NCBI GenBank assembly: GCA_004154925.1
Contig: QJNS01000094.1
Location: 186,001 to 250,000 of the forward strand
Direction: 5' to 3'
From: Monosporascus cannonballus
Taxonomy: Eukaryota; Ascomycota; Sordariomycetes; Xylariales
Length of the DNA stretch: 64,000 nucleotides
The translations under genes and the position numbers were made by a program. The notes under the pieces were generated by a model. That model searched no databases, had not been told where the DNA came from, and saw nothing but the letters and a program-made list of their open reading frames with translations. Within the stretch, counting starts at the first letter, position 1, and each line of letters opens with the position of its first letter. This document shows, piece after piece, positions 1 through 13,733 of the stretch.

Positions 1-1068
1 TGTTAATCCACTCCCAAAAGTTTGTTAGAGGCGATGCCTTCTGGCCGTTTATCGGATAGGAATCGAAGAAAGGCCAGATCGGGAGGAGGATCTCTTAGAT
101 ATTTCTGAACGATATTTGCCCTCTGTGGAATTCGCTATCCCCTTCATCTCTTGTCTGGTAGCTTTGAGATCCCTCGCTTCAGTCTCGTTATGCCGTTTTC
201 GGGTAGATATGCGTCCAAGATGTAGGTAGTTAGGGGACGACAATTTTCATGATCAAAGAACCGGGTTCGTAAGGGATGTCGGCAAACAGCTCATCCATCG
301 TCCAACGAGACCAATAAGAGAACCGAAATAGCACACGTTGCATATTAAAACGAGTCGCGGACAGCACTCAGCAAAACAGTCTTGCCCGTAGGAAAACGCA
401 TACAATAGTCAAAGTCTTGCTTATGCTAGCCGACAACGTCGGCCCCCGGCCCTTCCTCCGAGTGGATATAGCCCACCATCTTTAACAGGACACCGCATCG
501 AGATGCTCCAGCTAATCGTCCGTGATCGACAAGCGGTGGCAATGCTTACCTACTGCGAACCAGGACCTTCAGCTCGCCGCACCGCACAGCCGCCATCAAC
601 GAGCCCCCGCAAACTGGGCGCAGTGGCCCGGTACAATAAGGGGCCGGTTCCCCTGAGTTAGCTATGGATGAGCCTCGCCGCCTCGTGTAAGATTCCGCTT
701 CCGCGCGGGCCTCTCCGTCCGGAGTCGCCTCGCTCACCCCCCCACAGACCCGCCCTAGACGCCCGGCCGGTCCCACCGCGCGCCCCCTTGCTTCGGTGTA
801 CACGTCGATTGCCGATCACGGTGCTGGCCCAAAGGTTACGCGGCTGCTTCGCCGAGCATGCCCGTTCCTCTTGACGGTGACGGGGAGGCGAAGCTGAGGG
901 GGACGGGGAGTGGAGGTCCTACGGAGGATTGCTGCTGTTTCTTCTCTCCCTCCCTTTGCTTCTCCATCCCCCACTCTCTACGACATCCAGCAGACCCGCG
1001 GCTGCGTGTACCTCGAGGCGATGCACTGCATCTCGTCATCGGACTGGTACTGCCTAGAGGCCTGGCCG
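1..1068. other. GC-balanced stretch, no gene recognised
   Basis: Base composition is normal for a fungal gene island and shows no RIP signature. Short open frames exist on both strands (for example 546-803 minus and 858-1226 plus), but they overlap each other, are rich in R/P/S/G as expected of GC-rich noncoding DNA, and show no domain or motif I recognise. Confidence 0.5.
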
Positions 1069-1080
1069 CTAGTTGCGCGT

Positions 1081-1230
1081 GTAGTCGTGGAACCGGATGC
1101 GCACCCTCTGCTCGCCGTTATCGCCGAGCACCAGCTCGCACCACTCGTCGTCCTGTGGGGCGCCTTTCCGATCACCATAAAAAACATTTGTCCAAACTTT
1201 ATTTACGAAGGTGCGAGTTACTATAGCCTA
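1081..1230 (-). pseudogene. Fragment of a possible SAM-dependent methyltransferase-like protein
   Basis: One minus-strand frame gives about 49 residues that look like real protein, including GDRKGAPQDDEWCELVLG and ending QRVRIRFHDY. It has no start codon, a TAG just upstream (about 1231) and a TAG three residues after HDY, followed by PGL and a second TAG. An acidic E-W-C segment followed by RIRFHDY and, a few residues on, PGLYE is what I recall near the N-terminus of a group of fungal methyltransferase-domain proteins. That recollection is the only basis for the name. No continuation is visible downstream, so this would be a relic. A chance open frame remains possible. Confidence 0.28.
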
Positions 1231-1375
1231 TAGGTCCTTCGCAGAGCGGCAATCAGATTCGCATGTACTAGCTAAAAGTCTCAGGTAGCCTAAGGCGAGC
1301 TTAATTACCCAACTACACCTGAGGTTCAGCAGTACCAGCCCAGAACTAGCACCCGACTGCTTAAAGCTAGCTTTA

Positions 1376-1458
1376 CTTTGATCGGAGCGAAAGACACCGT
1401 CCTTAGCAAGACGACGGAAGGGTTAAGTATCCGTCGACATTGCTCCCTCCGATCAAAG
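1376..1458. repeat. 12-bp perfect inverted repeat, possible stem-loop
   Basis: CTTTGATCGGAG at 1376-1387 is perfectly inverted as CTCCGATCAAAG at 1447-1458, with a 59-bp spacer. It lies 70-150 bp beyond the stop codon of the minus-strand hydrolase, so it would fall in that gene's 3' untranslated or terminator region. No function is assigned. Confidence 0.45.
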
Positions 1459-1525
1459 ACGAACAGTCGCCGAACCCTCTTTTATCTTTGGAACATCGGG
1501 GGGGCGTAAGCTATTGCTCCGGCGC

Positions 1526-2923
1526 CTACGCGATAGGTACAATGTTGGCCTCCCAGAAAAGTTCGCCTTGAGAATATGCGTCAGTCAAGGGCTTTATATC
1601 CTCCACGACGCACCCCTTCTCAACTGAGACCCCATGAAACCTGTCGTCAAGCCATGTTGCGACGTCGGGACCAGCTGCCTCGAGGACCTGGCCGTGGCCC
1701 ATGTCGGGATATAGCTTCGCGTGGGCGGAGCTCCCGGGGTAGCCCCCGCAGGTGAGGTTGAAATCCTGCATGGTCAGCGACATGGGCGCGATGGTGTCTG
1801 TAACGCCCTGGACAACGAGCATGGGCCTGGCGAGCGGATGAGGGCCCTGGCCATTATACCGGACAGCCTAGTCGTCAACGGCGGGATGCTGAATCCAGCT
1901 AGTATTCTTGAAGAGCGCCTCGGGGGTGAGGGCGCCAACCGCTACGATGCCGGTCTGGAAGCAAGACTTATCGAGGACGCTGAGACGCTGCATCCCGACC
2001 TCGGTGAGGTAGTCTTCAACCCGGATCTCATCGGGGTACAGGAGGGCGAGGGACTGAAGGAAGTAGACGGAAAATGGCCCACCGCCGGTGCCAGTCTCCT
2101 CAAAGGAGAGCGGGATCAGCCTCTGGGGACGCAGGGCCGGCGCGGCAGCCACGGCGCCAACGAATTCGCCAGCCTCGTGGAGCCGCTCCTCGCCGGGCAT
2201 TGCCAGGCGCTCCGCAGTGCGCCACGCAGTCATGCCGCCCTCGCTGTGACCATATACAGCCCACTTGTTGCTGAGGTAGTTGCCGATGGCCTTCCTGACG
2301 GCTATGACCGAGTATACAACGTCGGCGACGTGCAGGAAGCCTGACTCGTACATGAATCCTTGGGGGATGTCGGAACCCTGACCGGCGTAATCCGGGGCGA
2401 TGACGGCATACCCCGACTCTGCCAGGATAAAGGGGGCCTTCCAATCATAGTACAGGCCTTTGTTGTTAGTTGTTGAGCAGAGCCGACTCCTTCCGGCCGT
2501 GCCGTGAGTCCAGACTACAGTGCGGAGCTTCCCAGGCTCGTCGGGGGTCGGCAGCGTGTGGTGGTAGGGGAGCAGAACCCAGCCGGTAGTCGGAATGGTC
2601 TTGTTGTCAATGTCCTCAGTCGCGTACATGAAGCGGTACAGGGACAGGCTGGCTGGTATGGTCCAGTTGCTGCTCAGCTGCTGAGTGGGCACGCTCTCCC
2701 AGCGAAGGATGTCACCAGGGCTGGCGTTCGAAATGTTGGCGGGTGTCGAATAGAACGGGTCGCTGACAATGTCGCCGCCCCATAGCCTGGACTCGGACTC
2801 GAACGCCGACTGGAAGGCAGCTTGACACTCTTGGTCGCAGCCCTTCTGGCATTCGGCGTCGCAGATGGGACTCTGGGCCTAAGCCGCCCCGATAAGACAG
2901 GCAAGGGAGAGGGAGATATGCAT
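1526..2923 (-). pseudogene. Secreted alpha/beta hydrolase (secretory-lipase-like), two in-frame TAG codons
   Basis: A single reading frame of 465 codons runs from ATG at 2923 to the stop at 1526. It starts with a signal-peptide-like stretch (MHISLSLACLIGAA), then a Cys-rich segment (CDAECQKGCDQEC). A hydrolase core follows with the nucleophile elbow YGHSEGG (Ser about residue 227), GVTDTIAP (Asp about 376) and DMGHGQ (His about 410), in the expected triad order. Length suits the fungal secretory lipase family (Candida antarctica lipase A-like). Codon 15 (2879-2881), next to the signal-peptide end, and codon 352 (1868-1870) are both TAG. Homology-like sequence continues in frame after each, no intron of workable size removes them, and each is one C-to-T step from CAG. 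The likely role was extracellular ester or lipid hydrolysis. Now probably inactive unless TAG is read through. Confidence 0.82.
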
Positions 2924-3072
2924 GATGGCGGCGAAGAGCTGGCTGGCTTACTGGTCACGACCGGGAATGGAGGTTGTTGGCAGCGCTCTCTCTCCATTGC
3001 TGTCACAGATAAGCTGATCGGAAATGACAGTGCGTGTGAGTTACGGAAAGTGACAAGTTATCTAAGTATTTC

Positions 3073-3175
3073 GGGCTTCAGGGAGCCGTGGCTAGGAGCT
3101 TCTATATATATGGTGTGGGATCGCGCGAACGAGGTTGTCCGGGGTGTTACATGGCTCCCAGCCCTGATTACTAAC
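3073..3175. repeat. Dispersed ~100-bp repeat, copy 1
   Basis: The segment resembles 38548-38641. Both begin with GGCTTNAGGGAGCC followed by a TATATA run, then an AGGTT...TCCGGGGTG stretch, and end near GACTAAC/TTACTAAC. The ends of this copy (GGGAGCCGTG and CATGGCTCCC) form an imperfect inverted repeat, as in a small DNA-transposon derivative, but no target duplication was identified. The two copies sit at opposite edges of the large AT-rich block. Confidence 0.5.
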
Positions 3176-4108
3176 AAGGTTACCCCTTTCTGCAACAGTT
3201 GCGATGACAAGATCTAGCGGTTACTGACCTCAATTTTCTAACGCTGGATAACTAAAGGTAATATTTCGACCGTAGGGGGATAAACAGGGTCGGTGGGTAA
3301 TACGAATTACTTATGTATTAGCAACTTATAAATAACCGTACATTATGATACGAAACCTTGTTAATTGGCGTATTTCTTATTTAAAACTTTAAAGGACAAT
3401 AAAATTATTGTAAAGCTATCTATGGTTGATAATGATTATAATTACTTAGTCAACTAATTGATCAAAGAATAGAGGTTAACCAACTGCGCAATGGGTGGTA
3501 AATTGGTAACTGCGAGTAGGTAATGTCAAGCCACCCTGGACAGGTTCTCGAACAGACCAGCTGCTTTTATACCCTAACTTTCCCACTGTCAAATCACCAC
3601 AGCTACATACTGCTGGTTTAACTAAGAGACCCAGCCCGTTCTTCGGGTTTTACCGGCGACTGTTATTGGACGCGCCCAAGCCAACATTCACACGGGGTCC
3701 GGTCCTAGCCCTGTCTGGCTACACGGAGCGGTGTTCTCACACCCACCCAGGTGGTTGACACAAATATTCAAGCACTATCAAATAACCGTCCAACGACTCT
3801 GGGATAATAACTCCTTGGTTTCAACAGATAGGCATATACGGGAACACCCAGGCTGTTTTCAATTACGCCTTTTATGTAGACCCCATTTTCCGACTTTCTA
3901 TATATTCTGTTTCGGCATCTGAATCCCCAGCGAAATCTTTAGCTCTTTGGGTCACCGCGTGAATTTTTGTGTCAACCACCTCCACCCCGGCCATTGTCCT
4001 CGCCCGTAGGAACTTCGCCGGCAATGATAATGAAATGGGGACGGCAATTCAGCTCCAACCTCCGCATGCGGCGGAGTGATTATCGGATCCACCAAGGCCT
4101 ATGGCGGT
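3176..4108. other. Transition from gene island to AT-rich block, no gene
   Basis: Composition falls from balanced to AT-rich at about 3240-3480, then returns to balanced until about 4110. Small open frames (3731-3922, 3967-4155, plus) have no recognisable content. Nothing else is seen here. Confidence 0.5.
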
Positions 4109-4270
4109 TGTTGTCAGATATAAGGGACATCAGTTATGTATGTATTGATAACTAATTGCAGGTGCTCTAGAACGCGCACTGCACTTTAAGCTAATCTAAT
4201 CCCGGAACATATATATTCCGATCAAAAGGAATTTTCCGTATATAAGGTATTAAAATACCCCTTGCTAATT
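4109..4270 (-). repeat. LTR of element G, left copy (recognisable part)
   Basis: Begins near TGTTGTCAGATATAAGG and aligns with 16152-16310. It decays into pure AT sequence after about 4270, where homology can no longer be followed by eye. The first 100 bp are only lightly mutated. Confidence 0.55.
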
Positions 4271-7200
4271 AATATATTCCCTTAATACCTTAAAGTATTT
4301 ACGGTATTAAATATTATACCTTTTAAAACCATAATTATTTATTTTATTTTTTTCCGATAATTAAATTTTTTAATTAATTAATTTCTTTAAAAATTTTTTA
4401 TAAAATATTTTTTCATTAATTAAAAGTTTCCGTAATATTTATTAATTTTAATTATTTTTTAAAATATTTAAAAGGTTCGTATAATAAACTTTTTATTAAA
4501 TTATTAATTAATATATTATCCATAAATATATAATTTATTATAATTAATAATTATATATATTTATATACCATAATTTCGTTATTAATAAAATAATATCAAT
4601 ATTAATAAGCCGTATAATTTATTAATTATTATATTATATATATAATATGTTATATTTAAAGTAATTTTTAATTTTTTAATTAATTCAAAATTAAATAAAT
4701 TTTTTATAATTTATGCAAAAAATAATAATTTTATTTTTATTATAAAAATAATTATTATATTTTATTTATTTGCCTATTATTTTATTATTTTTTCAAATAA
4801 TTTAATGATATAAATTTTAAAATTTTTTCGGTTAATTATATTATTTATAAAAAAATATTATTCTAAATATTTAATAAATTTTTGCTTTTAATTTATAACG
4901 TTAATATTTTGGTTTCGATTAAATATAATATAATTTAATTAATAACTTTATAATATATATTATTAAGGTTTAAATTAAATCGGGCAAATTGGAATACCAT
5001 AAAAATGTATCGAGTTATATATTAATTATTACGAAAAAAAATAAAATTTAAATAAGTTAAATTAAAATTTAACAATAATTTAATATTAGTTATAAAAGTT
5101 TTTAAGAAGTTATTTAATTTTTTTTAAAATATTAAATTAATTAACTTATTTATAAAATCGGATTATAATAATAAGATTTTTTTATTAAATTCGTTTTTAA
5201 TTATTTTAATATTGAAAAATTAGTATAAATTTGTACTTTTATTATAATATATGATTTTTATATTTATTAAATTAATTAATCGGTAAGGTTTTAATTTTTT
5301 TCTAATATATTTTAGTAATATTATTTATAAAAAGAAATAAGTATTTTTTAACAAATAAAATAATGAATTTTATAAGGAACAAAATTAAATCTTAATTTTT
5401 TAAATATTTTAATAAAACTTTTTTATTATAATAAAAATAATTGCCTTAATTTATATAATATTTTCCTAATTAAAAAAAATCTTATTATATAACGGATATT
5501 TTAAAGGAGTTTTTATATATATTTTATAAAATAAGTTAATATTTATAAAAACGTTTATAACGTTATATTATTTAAATTTTATATTATATTTAACTATAAT
5601 AATAAATAAAATTCAAAATAATTTTCTAATAAAATTAATTATATATATATTATTATAAACGGTTTTAAATTATTAATTATTTCGTAGAATAAAATGGGCC
5701 TTATATTTTTAAATTTAATTACATATATTACATTTATAAATATATATTTACATATATTTTAAAACCTAATCTTTTTAATTAAAAATTAATTAATAAATTT
5801 TTAAAATTGTATTTTTTTATAATTTTATAAATAAGTTTTTTCGGTTTTACAAAATATTTTTTAACGGATATATATTTAGTTTTTTATAGTTTTACAGCGG
5901 TAACGGTAAATTATATTTATGTACTTAATTTTATAACTTAAATATTTTTTTATATATTAAAATATTATTATTTTTCCGATTAAAATAATACCTATTTCGA
6001 ATAATTAATTTTTTTTAAAATTTTGCAATTTACTGGCCGGTTATTATACGTATTTATAAAAATATTAAATATCTTATATTAAATATAGTTTTTTATATTT
6101 TATATTTATTTCGGATAATATTTTTTTAATACGGAATATATAAAATATTTACGTTTATAACCTATGGAATATTTTGGTTTTTTATTATTATTTTAGACTA
6201 AATAATACAAAAAAAAGTTAAAATTATTAATATTTTTTTATTAATATAATAATCGTAATAATTATTAAGGAAACGTTAATAATAATAATAATTTAAAAAA
6301 CGGAAATAATTTAAATATAACGGTTATATAAAAATAATTAATTTTTTACGAATAAGCTTATTTTTTTATTTCATATATATTCTATATTAATACCTTTTTA
6401 AAATTATCTTCTTATTTAACTAGTAATTAAATTATTTTATTTAAAGTTTTATTTTTTTATATATAAATTAAATAATTATTGTTTTAATGAAATATTTTTA
6501 CTTACTAAAATAATTTTTATAACTTTTTTTATAATATATAAAAAGTTGTTTTTTAAATTTTTAATATTACTTAAAAATATTTTTAATTAAATTATATATG
6601 TCGAATAATAATAACTTTATTAATTAATAAGTTCCAAATTTTATAAATATTTATAAATCAGTAATTAATAAAATAATTAATTTATATTTTAAAATTTAAT
6701 TTTTAAAATGTTTAATTTTTTTATAACAATAATTATTATAACGTAAATTATATAACCGTATATTCGTAAATAAACTTATTAAAGGTTTCGATTAAATATT
6801 ATAACGTTATATTTATATATTAAATAAATACAATAAATTTTATATAAATTTTACCAAAAAATATGTATTTAAAAATTCGGTTATATAAATACATCATTAT
6901 TTTAAAAATATATATAATTAAACATAAAAACAATTTATTATTATTTCATATTATAAATACTTTTTTAATTATATTTTTTAAATACTTTATACTTTCGTTT
7001 TAAACTTAAATATATAATATTAAAAGTTTAAATTTAATACTAAAAAAACGATTAAAATATATTTGGAAATTAACAATTTTTCAGGATTTCGTTATTATAT
7101 TCGATAATTTATACGAAAACCATATTTTAATTTTTTAATCATTTTAAAAAATATTAAAACATTATAATTAATATATTTTGTTTTCGATTTTTAAAGTAAA

Positions 7201-7336
7201 TATCTTAAATAAAACTTAAGTATTTATCGGTAATAAATATAACGTATTTATACGTTTCAAGGTTTTTTTTTAAAGTTTATAAAATTAATATCGATTATTT
7301 ATTTTAATTAAGATATTTTTTTTGGTTTACAATATA

Positions 7337-7742
7337 TGTAACGGCTAGGCGGTTTAACCAACTATTAAACCTTAAGTCGATAGGTTTATGTTGGCAGGAG
7401 TATTGTGGGAATCTGAATAATAAATATAGTAACGTATTACGTTTTGTAATATTAAAGGTACCTTAGGTAATGATATTATATTACAAATATTTGGTATTAA
7501 TAAGTGGTTTATTATAAGCTGAAGTTATTTAAATTATGGAAATAATAAGCGTATATATTTTTCTTTTTTTTGGTTCGATTATTCGTAATTACGCCGTTAG
7601 TGGTAATTACGATTATTTGGGATTACCTTTAATCACTAATAATTACTGGCTTGGCAGTGATTATTATTATGTGACTCGGGAGGTGGCCCGTATGTTCCCT
7701 GCCTAACCGTTTCTTAAAATCGAAACTTATCGGGTCGTAATA
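7337..7742 (-). repeat. LTR of element A (3' LTR in element orientation)
   Basis: 406 bp, beginning TGTAACGGCTAGG and ending GGGTCGTAATA, colinear with 13734-14139. On the minus strand the adjacent interior AGGGAAAAGAAAAATCG is a polypurine tract. Confidence 0.88.
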
Positions 7743-8399
7743 CGATTTTTCTTTTCCCTAAATTTTGCCCTTAAGATTTCTTTTTTTCTTCTTTTTCGTT
7801 TGGTAAGTATCTCTTTTTTTTGCCCTTAATTATGTTGTTTTGCATTTTTAAAATTTGTCGTATTTCCCGTTCTTTTACCGTTTGTCGTGCTGACCTCGTA
7901 GAAGCCTTTGACGAATTTGGTTACGAAGTTATGCTTTGCTTTTATTGTTTTTCGAAAAACATAAGGTGTAAAATAATGGAAAACGTTTTAAGGTATAAGG
8001 AATGTATTAATCGAAATCGATCTTGTAATAATATCGGCGTACTTATTTTTTTCTTATAAAATATTCGTTTCAAATATTAACGTTAGGAACGTAAAAAAGC
8101 GTTTGCTGAAAAACGATTATTAAAGCTTTAACGGCTTTATTTCGAGGTTTAACGTAAATATTAAAAAAAAACAAATAAAGCTTTTTTTGTTTTATTCGTT
8201 TACGTAAGCAAAAGGCGTTAATTCGTTTAAAAAGCATTATTATGGTATAACGTAGGTTTTAATCGTTGGACGAATTAGAAAAATAAAAACGTTAGGAATA
8301 AAAATAATTAGAGATTGCTGTTACGGCTATCATATTAACGTATATCGCGGCCGATTAGCCCGATATCCCGGTTATTAATTGGTCGGCCGTTAATTGAAA

Positions 8400-11300
8400 T
8401 GCGTTCGTTATTATTAGTGAAAGTTTTTTAACAGGCGCTAGGTGTTAATAAGGTTTTTGGCGGGTTTTTAGGTATTTTCGGAATTTAAGTATTTTTTTAT
8501 TTGATTAAGTATTAAATAAGTTTATTTTGTTTTTATATGTTAAGGATTTTCTTTATTTCGTATATTTATTTGTTTTTTACTTTTATATTATTTTGTATCG
8601 TATATATTTTGATTATATTTGCTGTTAATTCGAATAAAGAAACGTAAAAAATTAAATAAAGTTTAATTTCTAATAGGAGTTTTAATTGGTAATTATTTTC
8701 TAAGATTTTCTTGGCAATTTTATATAGATTAATATATTTAAAGTTGAGTTTTTTGCTAGGTTGTTTACTTAAATATTTTTGGTAACAAAAAGAATTATTT
8801 CCTCTTTTTCGAAAGTTAATTTTTTTAACTTTTTTTAATTATAATATTTGTTTATTTAATTTCGTACGAATTTTAATTCTATTTTTATTTTTTTGGTATA
8901 ATTATCGTAATTATTTTAATATAAGGATAATTTTGATATTAATTAAATTATCGTCGTGCGCTTTTCCGTAAACTTTTGAAATAAAATCAAAATTTACGTT
9001 CGTAGGTATTATCTTAATGCTTTTGTAATAATTAATATTATAAGTTATTTATGCGATTAATAATTTTTTAACTTAATTATTTTGCTTATAATTAATATAA
9101 TATCGTAAATAAGTTTTTAAGATTTAATTTATTTAATTTATTTATAGTTTAAATATATTTAATACTTTATGATTTAAGCCGATTTATATTATTAGGCCTT
9201 ATTAAAACTTAGATATAAATATTTATTTTTTATTTAAAATAATTTCCATTAATAATCCATATATATTAAAAATATATTTGAAAAAATATATGCCAGTTAT
9301 TCGGCGTTTATATTTTTATGATATGGTAAGAAATAGGAAAATTTTATAAATCGATCAATAATTACGAAAATATTATTATAATGTATTTCCGTAATTAAAT
9401 TTTTTAATATAAAAAATTTAATAATAAAGTCGAATATAATTAAATATTATAATCGCTTTGCGACTGGTAATAGCTATAATTTTCTGTATGATTTATGTCG
9501 TTAAGCTTTTGTTCTGGCGTAAATATCATATTGCCGTATAATTTTTTGTACCGTTAATTTCATTTTGAAAAAGGAATATATGCGTTAAAATCGTTCTAGG
9601 GTTTTATAAATCCCTAGATATCTATATAACTAATATTCGTATATTTCTCGTGCTAAAATGTTCTGGTATTTTTCTAGTATTTATATTTTATGCGTCTTTT
9701 CGTTTTTTGGAAGATTATCGTTATACTGTTGGATTTTTTAATATATATTATTAGGTATTGCCCGAATTATCGCAATTTGTCGTAAGCGTAAATATCTTTT
9801 TATGGCAATATCAAAAATTATATGGCTAATTTTAATTAATTTTTTTTCGAAATTTGATTATTTATTTAAAGTATTTACTTTATTATTTTCTGAATTTTTC
9901 TTATAAATAATACCGAAATCGAAATTCGCCAATTTTTTTACGTATTTTAATTATCGTCTTATAAGTTCTTTAGTCGTGATAAATCGGGTAAGATTTTGAT
10001 AATCCGTATAAACCTTAATTTGGTATAAATTTCCTTTTAGGAAATACTTAAATTCTTAAAATGCTATAATAATAACCATAATTTCCTTATTTGAAATATC
10101 GTAATTAAGTTCGGCTCTATTTAATTTATACGAAAAAAATATAATAAGGTATAATTTGCCTTAATTATTTCGTTATCCGATTATTGCATTTAACGCGTAA
10201 TCCGAAATATCGGTTTTTAATTTAACGGGGCAATTTAAATCGTACATAATTAATATTAATTCGTTAATAATTGCATTTTTAATATTCTAAAATGCTTTTT
10301 TCGTATTTGGCGCCTATTTAAAAGTTTTTTCCTTTTTCGTAAGATTTGTTAGAGGTATAATTATTTTATTAAAGTTTTAAATAAACTTTTTGTAATAATT
10401 GGCGAATCCAAAGAATACTTATATTTTCTTAACCGTAATTAGCGTTTGTTATTTTGTAACTGCAGCGATTTTTTTGAGATTTATCTTAATATATTTTGGA
10501 GTAATAATATATCCCAGATATTTTATTTCTTACATATGGAATTAATTCCTTTTTATATTAACAAATAACCTTACGTCTTATAAAGTTTGAAAAATTTTAT
10601 AAACGTATTTTACGTATATTTTTTTTATTTCTAAAAAAATAAGAATATCGTCGAAATAGCAAACGACAAAAATATCAAGGTTTTTTCGTAATATATAATT
10701 TACCATCCGTTAAAAGGTTATTAATATATTCGTAAATCTTATTAATATAATTAAATACTTAAACAGTTTGTATTTTGTTTTAAAGGCTGTTTTTTATTCG
10801 TATCCTTTTTTGATTTTGATAAGGTTATATCCATTTTTAAAATCGAATATTATAAACCATTTAACTTTATAAAATCGGTTTTTTATTTCCGTAATTAGAG
10901 GTAATAATATTTAATCTTTAACGGTAATATTATTTAGTTATTAATAATTAACCATAAATCGTAATTTTTCGTTTTTTTAAATACGAAAAATATAAGATAT
11001 TTTGCTAGTAATTTCGAAGGTTAAATTTATTTTTTCTATAGCTAATATTCTAGGTATTCTTTAAAAGTACGTAACTTATTTCCGCTAAAGTTATAAATAA
11101 GGTAAAACTTTATCGAAAATCCTTTTTTAAGGATTATTTCATGGTCTTATTCGTTATGTTCTGGTAATTTCGTATCGAATTCCTTCTTAAAAAGCTGTTC
11201 GTATTTGTAATATTATGATAATATATTGGTTAAATCTTTTAACTTTTAGGGCTATTGTTTTTTTGTTTTAGATCTTTATTTAATTACTTTAATTTCGCTT

Positions 11301-13690
11301 TAATAATAATAACGATACGTCGTATTTTTCTTTAATATCCGTTTTTTTATATTTTGTTCTTTTAAGTAATAAGATATTTATTATATTTTTATGCTTACAT
11401 TTATCGTTATTATCGATGGAATTTTAAAATTTTAATTTCTTTTTTATTTATTAATAAGAAATAAAGCAAATTTTATTTGGTTAATTCCGCCGTTAATTAA
11501 AATTTCGTATTAACGTATTTATAGTAATCTTAAGATTATATCGTAATTTCCGAATAAAACGATATCGAAATTAATTATTTAATATCGTCTTTAGACAAAA
11601 ATGTCGAAATAATTAATTTTGCATATGATTTTTCCGTTATCGTAGGCGAATTCTTAACTTTCGACATTCGTTATTATATAAAGTTTTAACTTATATCTTT
11701 ATAATAGTTTAAGCTTATTAACCATATTTAGTATAATATAATTTCCGCCTAAAGCTCCGTAATTTACCATTATAGTATACTAATACGTTTCGATTCGTAT
11801 GTCTAAAGTGATAAGGTCGTTAACGTCTTTTATTATCGCATTTAAAACCTTTTTTGGGAATTTCTTTTAATTTTTCTGAGTTTTGTTATTTTGCGGCTTT
11901 TTTACAGATAATTTTTTTTCTTTTAATTTTTATTTAAGCTTATTAAACTTTATTTATGTTTTTTCGTTTAATGCGTTAAATTGTTATATCTATTGTTATT
12001 ACCGGCGTACTGTTTTTTCGAACCGTATTAATTCTTTTTAATTTTTTTATAATTCTTTTTATTAAGTAAATTATTTTTTTATATTTGCAATTATATCTTA
12101 TTATGCGTTATTTTAATTATCGTTTTAAAGATTGTTTATAAATTAATGTATTTTTAATGGCTTTTTTTAGGGATTTATAATAAATATTAATTGAAAATAG
12201 AAGTCCGTAATAATTTTTTAATAATATTTCTTAACTGTACGCTAAATTAATTCTTTTTCCGTTTGGTAATTATATTATCTGTAATAATAAAAGGGTTTTT
12301 TTACGGGTATTGTTTTTCTTTAGGTTAACTTTCTGCCTCAGCCAGTTATTGGATATTTTTTGGAGTTATGGTTCGAAAATGTTAATATTATTACTTATCG
12401 TTTTTGTTATTTCCGGTGCGGTTTGAAAAATCGAATTCTTTATAGTACCTACGAATAATTCGTTCGTAAATATATTATTTTTATTTTTCGTAATCGGGAT
12501 ATTTTCGTCGTCGGCAATATATAGCATATATTTTGCAGTATCGATCAGAGATTTCGAGATAAACTTTTTCTGTTTAATTTTAATATTCGCGTAATTATTC
12601 TTATAATGTTTTTTGTTATGTTCGCAATATTTGTTAAGTTAGCTTTCTGGTTTTTCGTATTTTTCGTTGAATTTTTTATCGTAATAATCCCGGTTAAACC
12701 TTTTGTTATAAATCTGATATATATTTGGCTTGGATTATGTTAATAATTTTGCTATCGTTTTCTTGGTTATTCCTGAATTTTTTTTTCCGGTGTAGGGGTC
12801 CAGTTATTCTGTCGTAATTTCTTAGGCTTTTTGCATTTATAAGCTTTATATCCCATTTTGCCATAATTAAAGCACTTAATCTGGCTCTAATCCTATTTAT
12901 GGGTAATGCCGAATTCTATAGGTCTTAACGTCGTTCCGTAAGAAGTAAAAAGTACGTCTCGTTTTTTCCTTTAGTTAGATTTATATCCCGAATATAGGGC
13001 ATATTATCCTTTTTTTTTATCGTTTTTTAAACTGTCGATTATTAATCTTAATTACTTTTGCAATATATCGGTCTAGGGTAATTAATTGCTTAATACGAAT
13101 AATTTTAATTTTTATATTATTTTTCAGCCTTTTGTAAAATATGTTAATAAGGGCTTCGGCTTTATTATTTCTCTATCCTGCCTTGGCTGCAAAACTTTTA
13201 AAGGTTACGGCGTATTTGAATACGGATCCTTTTTATCGAAATTACAGAAATTGTTAAACCGTAGATCGTTTTTTATCCGGATTACCGAAATTATCGTATA
13301 TTTTGTTTTTAAAATTAATATAAAGTTAAAAAAATCTTATTGATAAAGTTTTTTTTATCCGGCTTTTTTATTTTCAAAAAAGTTTTATAATGGGCTTAAA
13401 CTAATTAGCTGCATTTTCTATTAAGTATGTTTTTATTGCTAAAACTTAATTTGTTAAGTTATTAAGGTTTAGGAAGCGAAAGTAAATTCGTACTTAAATT
13501 AAAAAGGTTTGAAAGTTATCTTTTCCATTATAGGGTTTCGGCTTCTTAGGTTTTATGCGGGCTAAAAAGGATTAGACAGATGGCGTAACCCTAATTTGTC
13601 GAATTTCTTTTTCCAGTTCCCGAATTCGAGCCTAAAGCTGTTAAGTAAAGGTTTCCTAAGCGCTGGTCGACATTTTAACAATATTAAATA
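8400..13690 (-). pseudogene. gag-pol relic of element A (Gypsy, chromodomain-bearing)
   Basis: The coding frames are broken by many stops, but landmarks remain on the minus strand. A gag zinc knuckle lies at about 12833-12890 (KCFNYGKMGYKAYKCKK, with Cys-to-Tyr and His-to-Tyr changes of the CCHC set). The reverse transcriptase motif VVCYFDDILIF lies at about 10630-10665 with both catalytic Asp kept. A chromodomain tail (NSENT followed by stop, KPAKNL) lies at about 8425-8545. Gag, then RT, then chromodomain is the chromovirus layout. Plus-strand open frames in this span (7820-8059, 13086-13343) are antisense to it and are not genes. Confidence 0.72.
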
Positions 13691-13733
13691 TTGTTCAAAG
13701 TTTAACGGTATTACTGAATAAAAGCTTGTAACG

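Noticed and set aside
546..1039. Several 60-120-codon open frames in the first kilobase
   Set aside because: They overlap on both strands and are low-complexity R/S/P/G-rich. None shows motifs.
13086..13343. Plus-strand open frame inside element A
   Set aside because: Antisense to gag of element A; long AT-rich RIPed DNA gives such frames by chance. The same applies to 7820-8059, 24442-24645, 25061-25243, 32747-32932, 55231-55416, 60425-60700 and 63052-63267.
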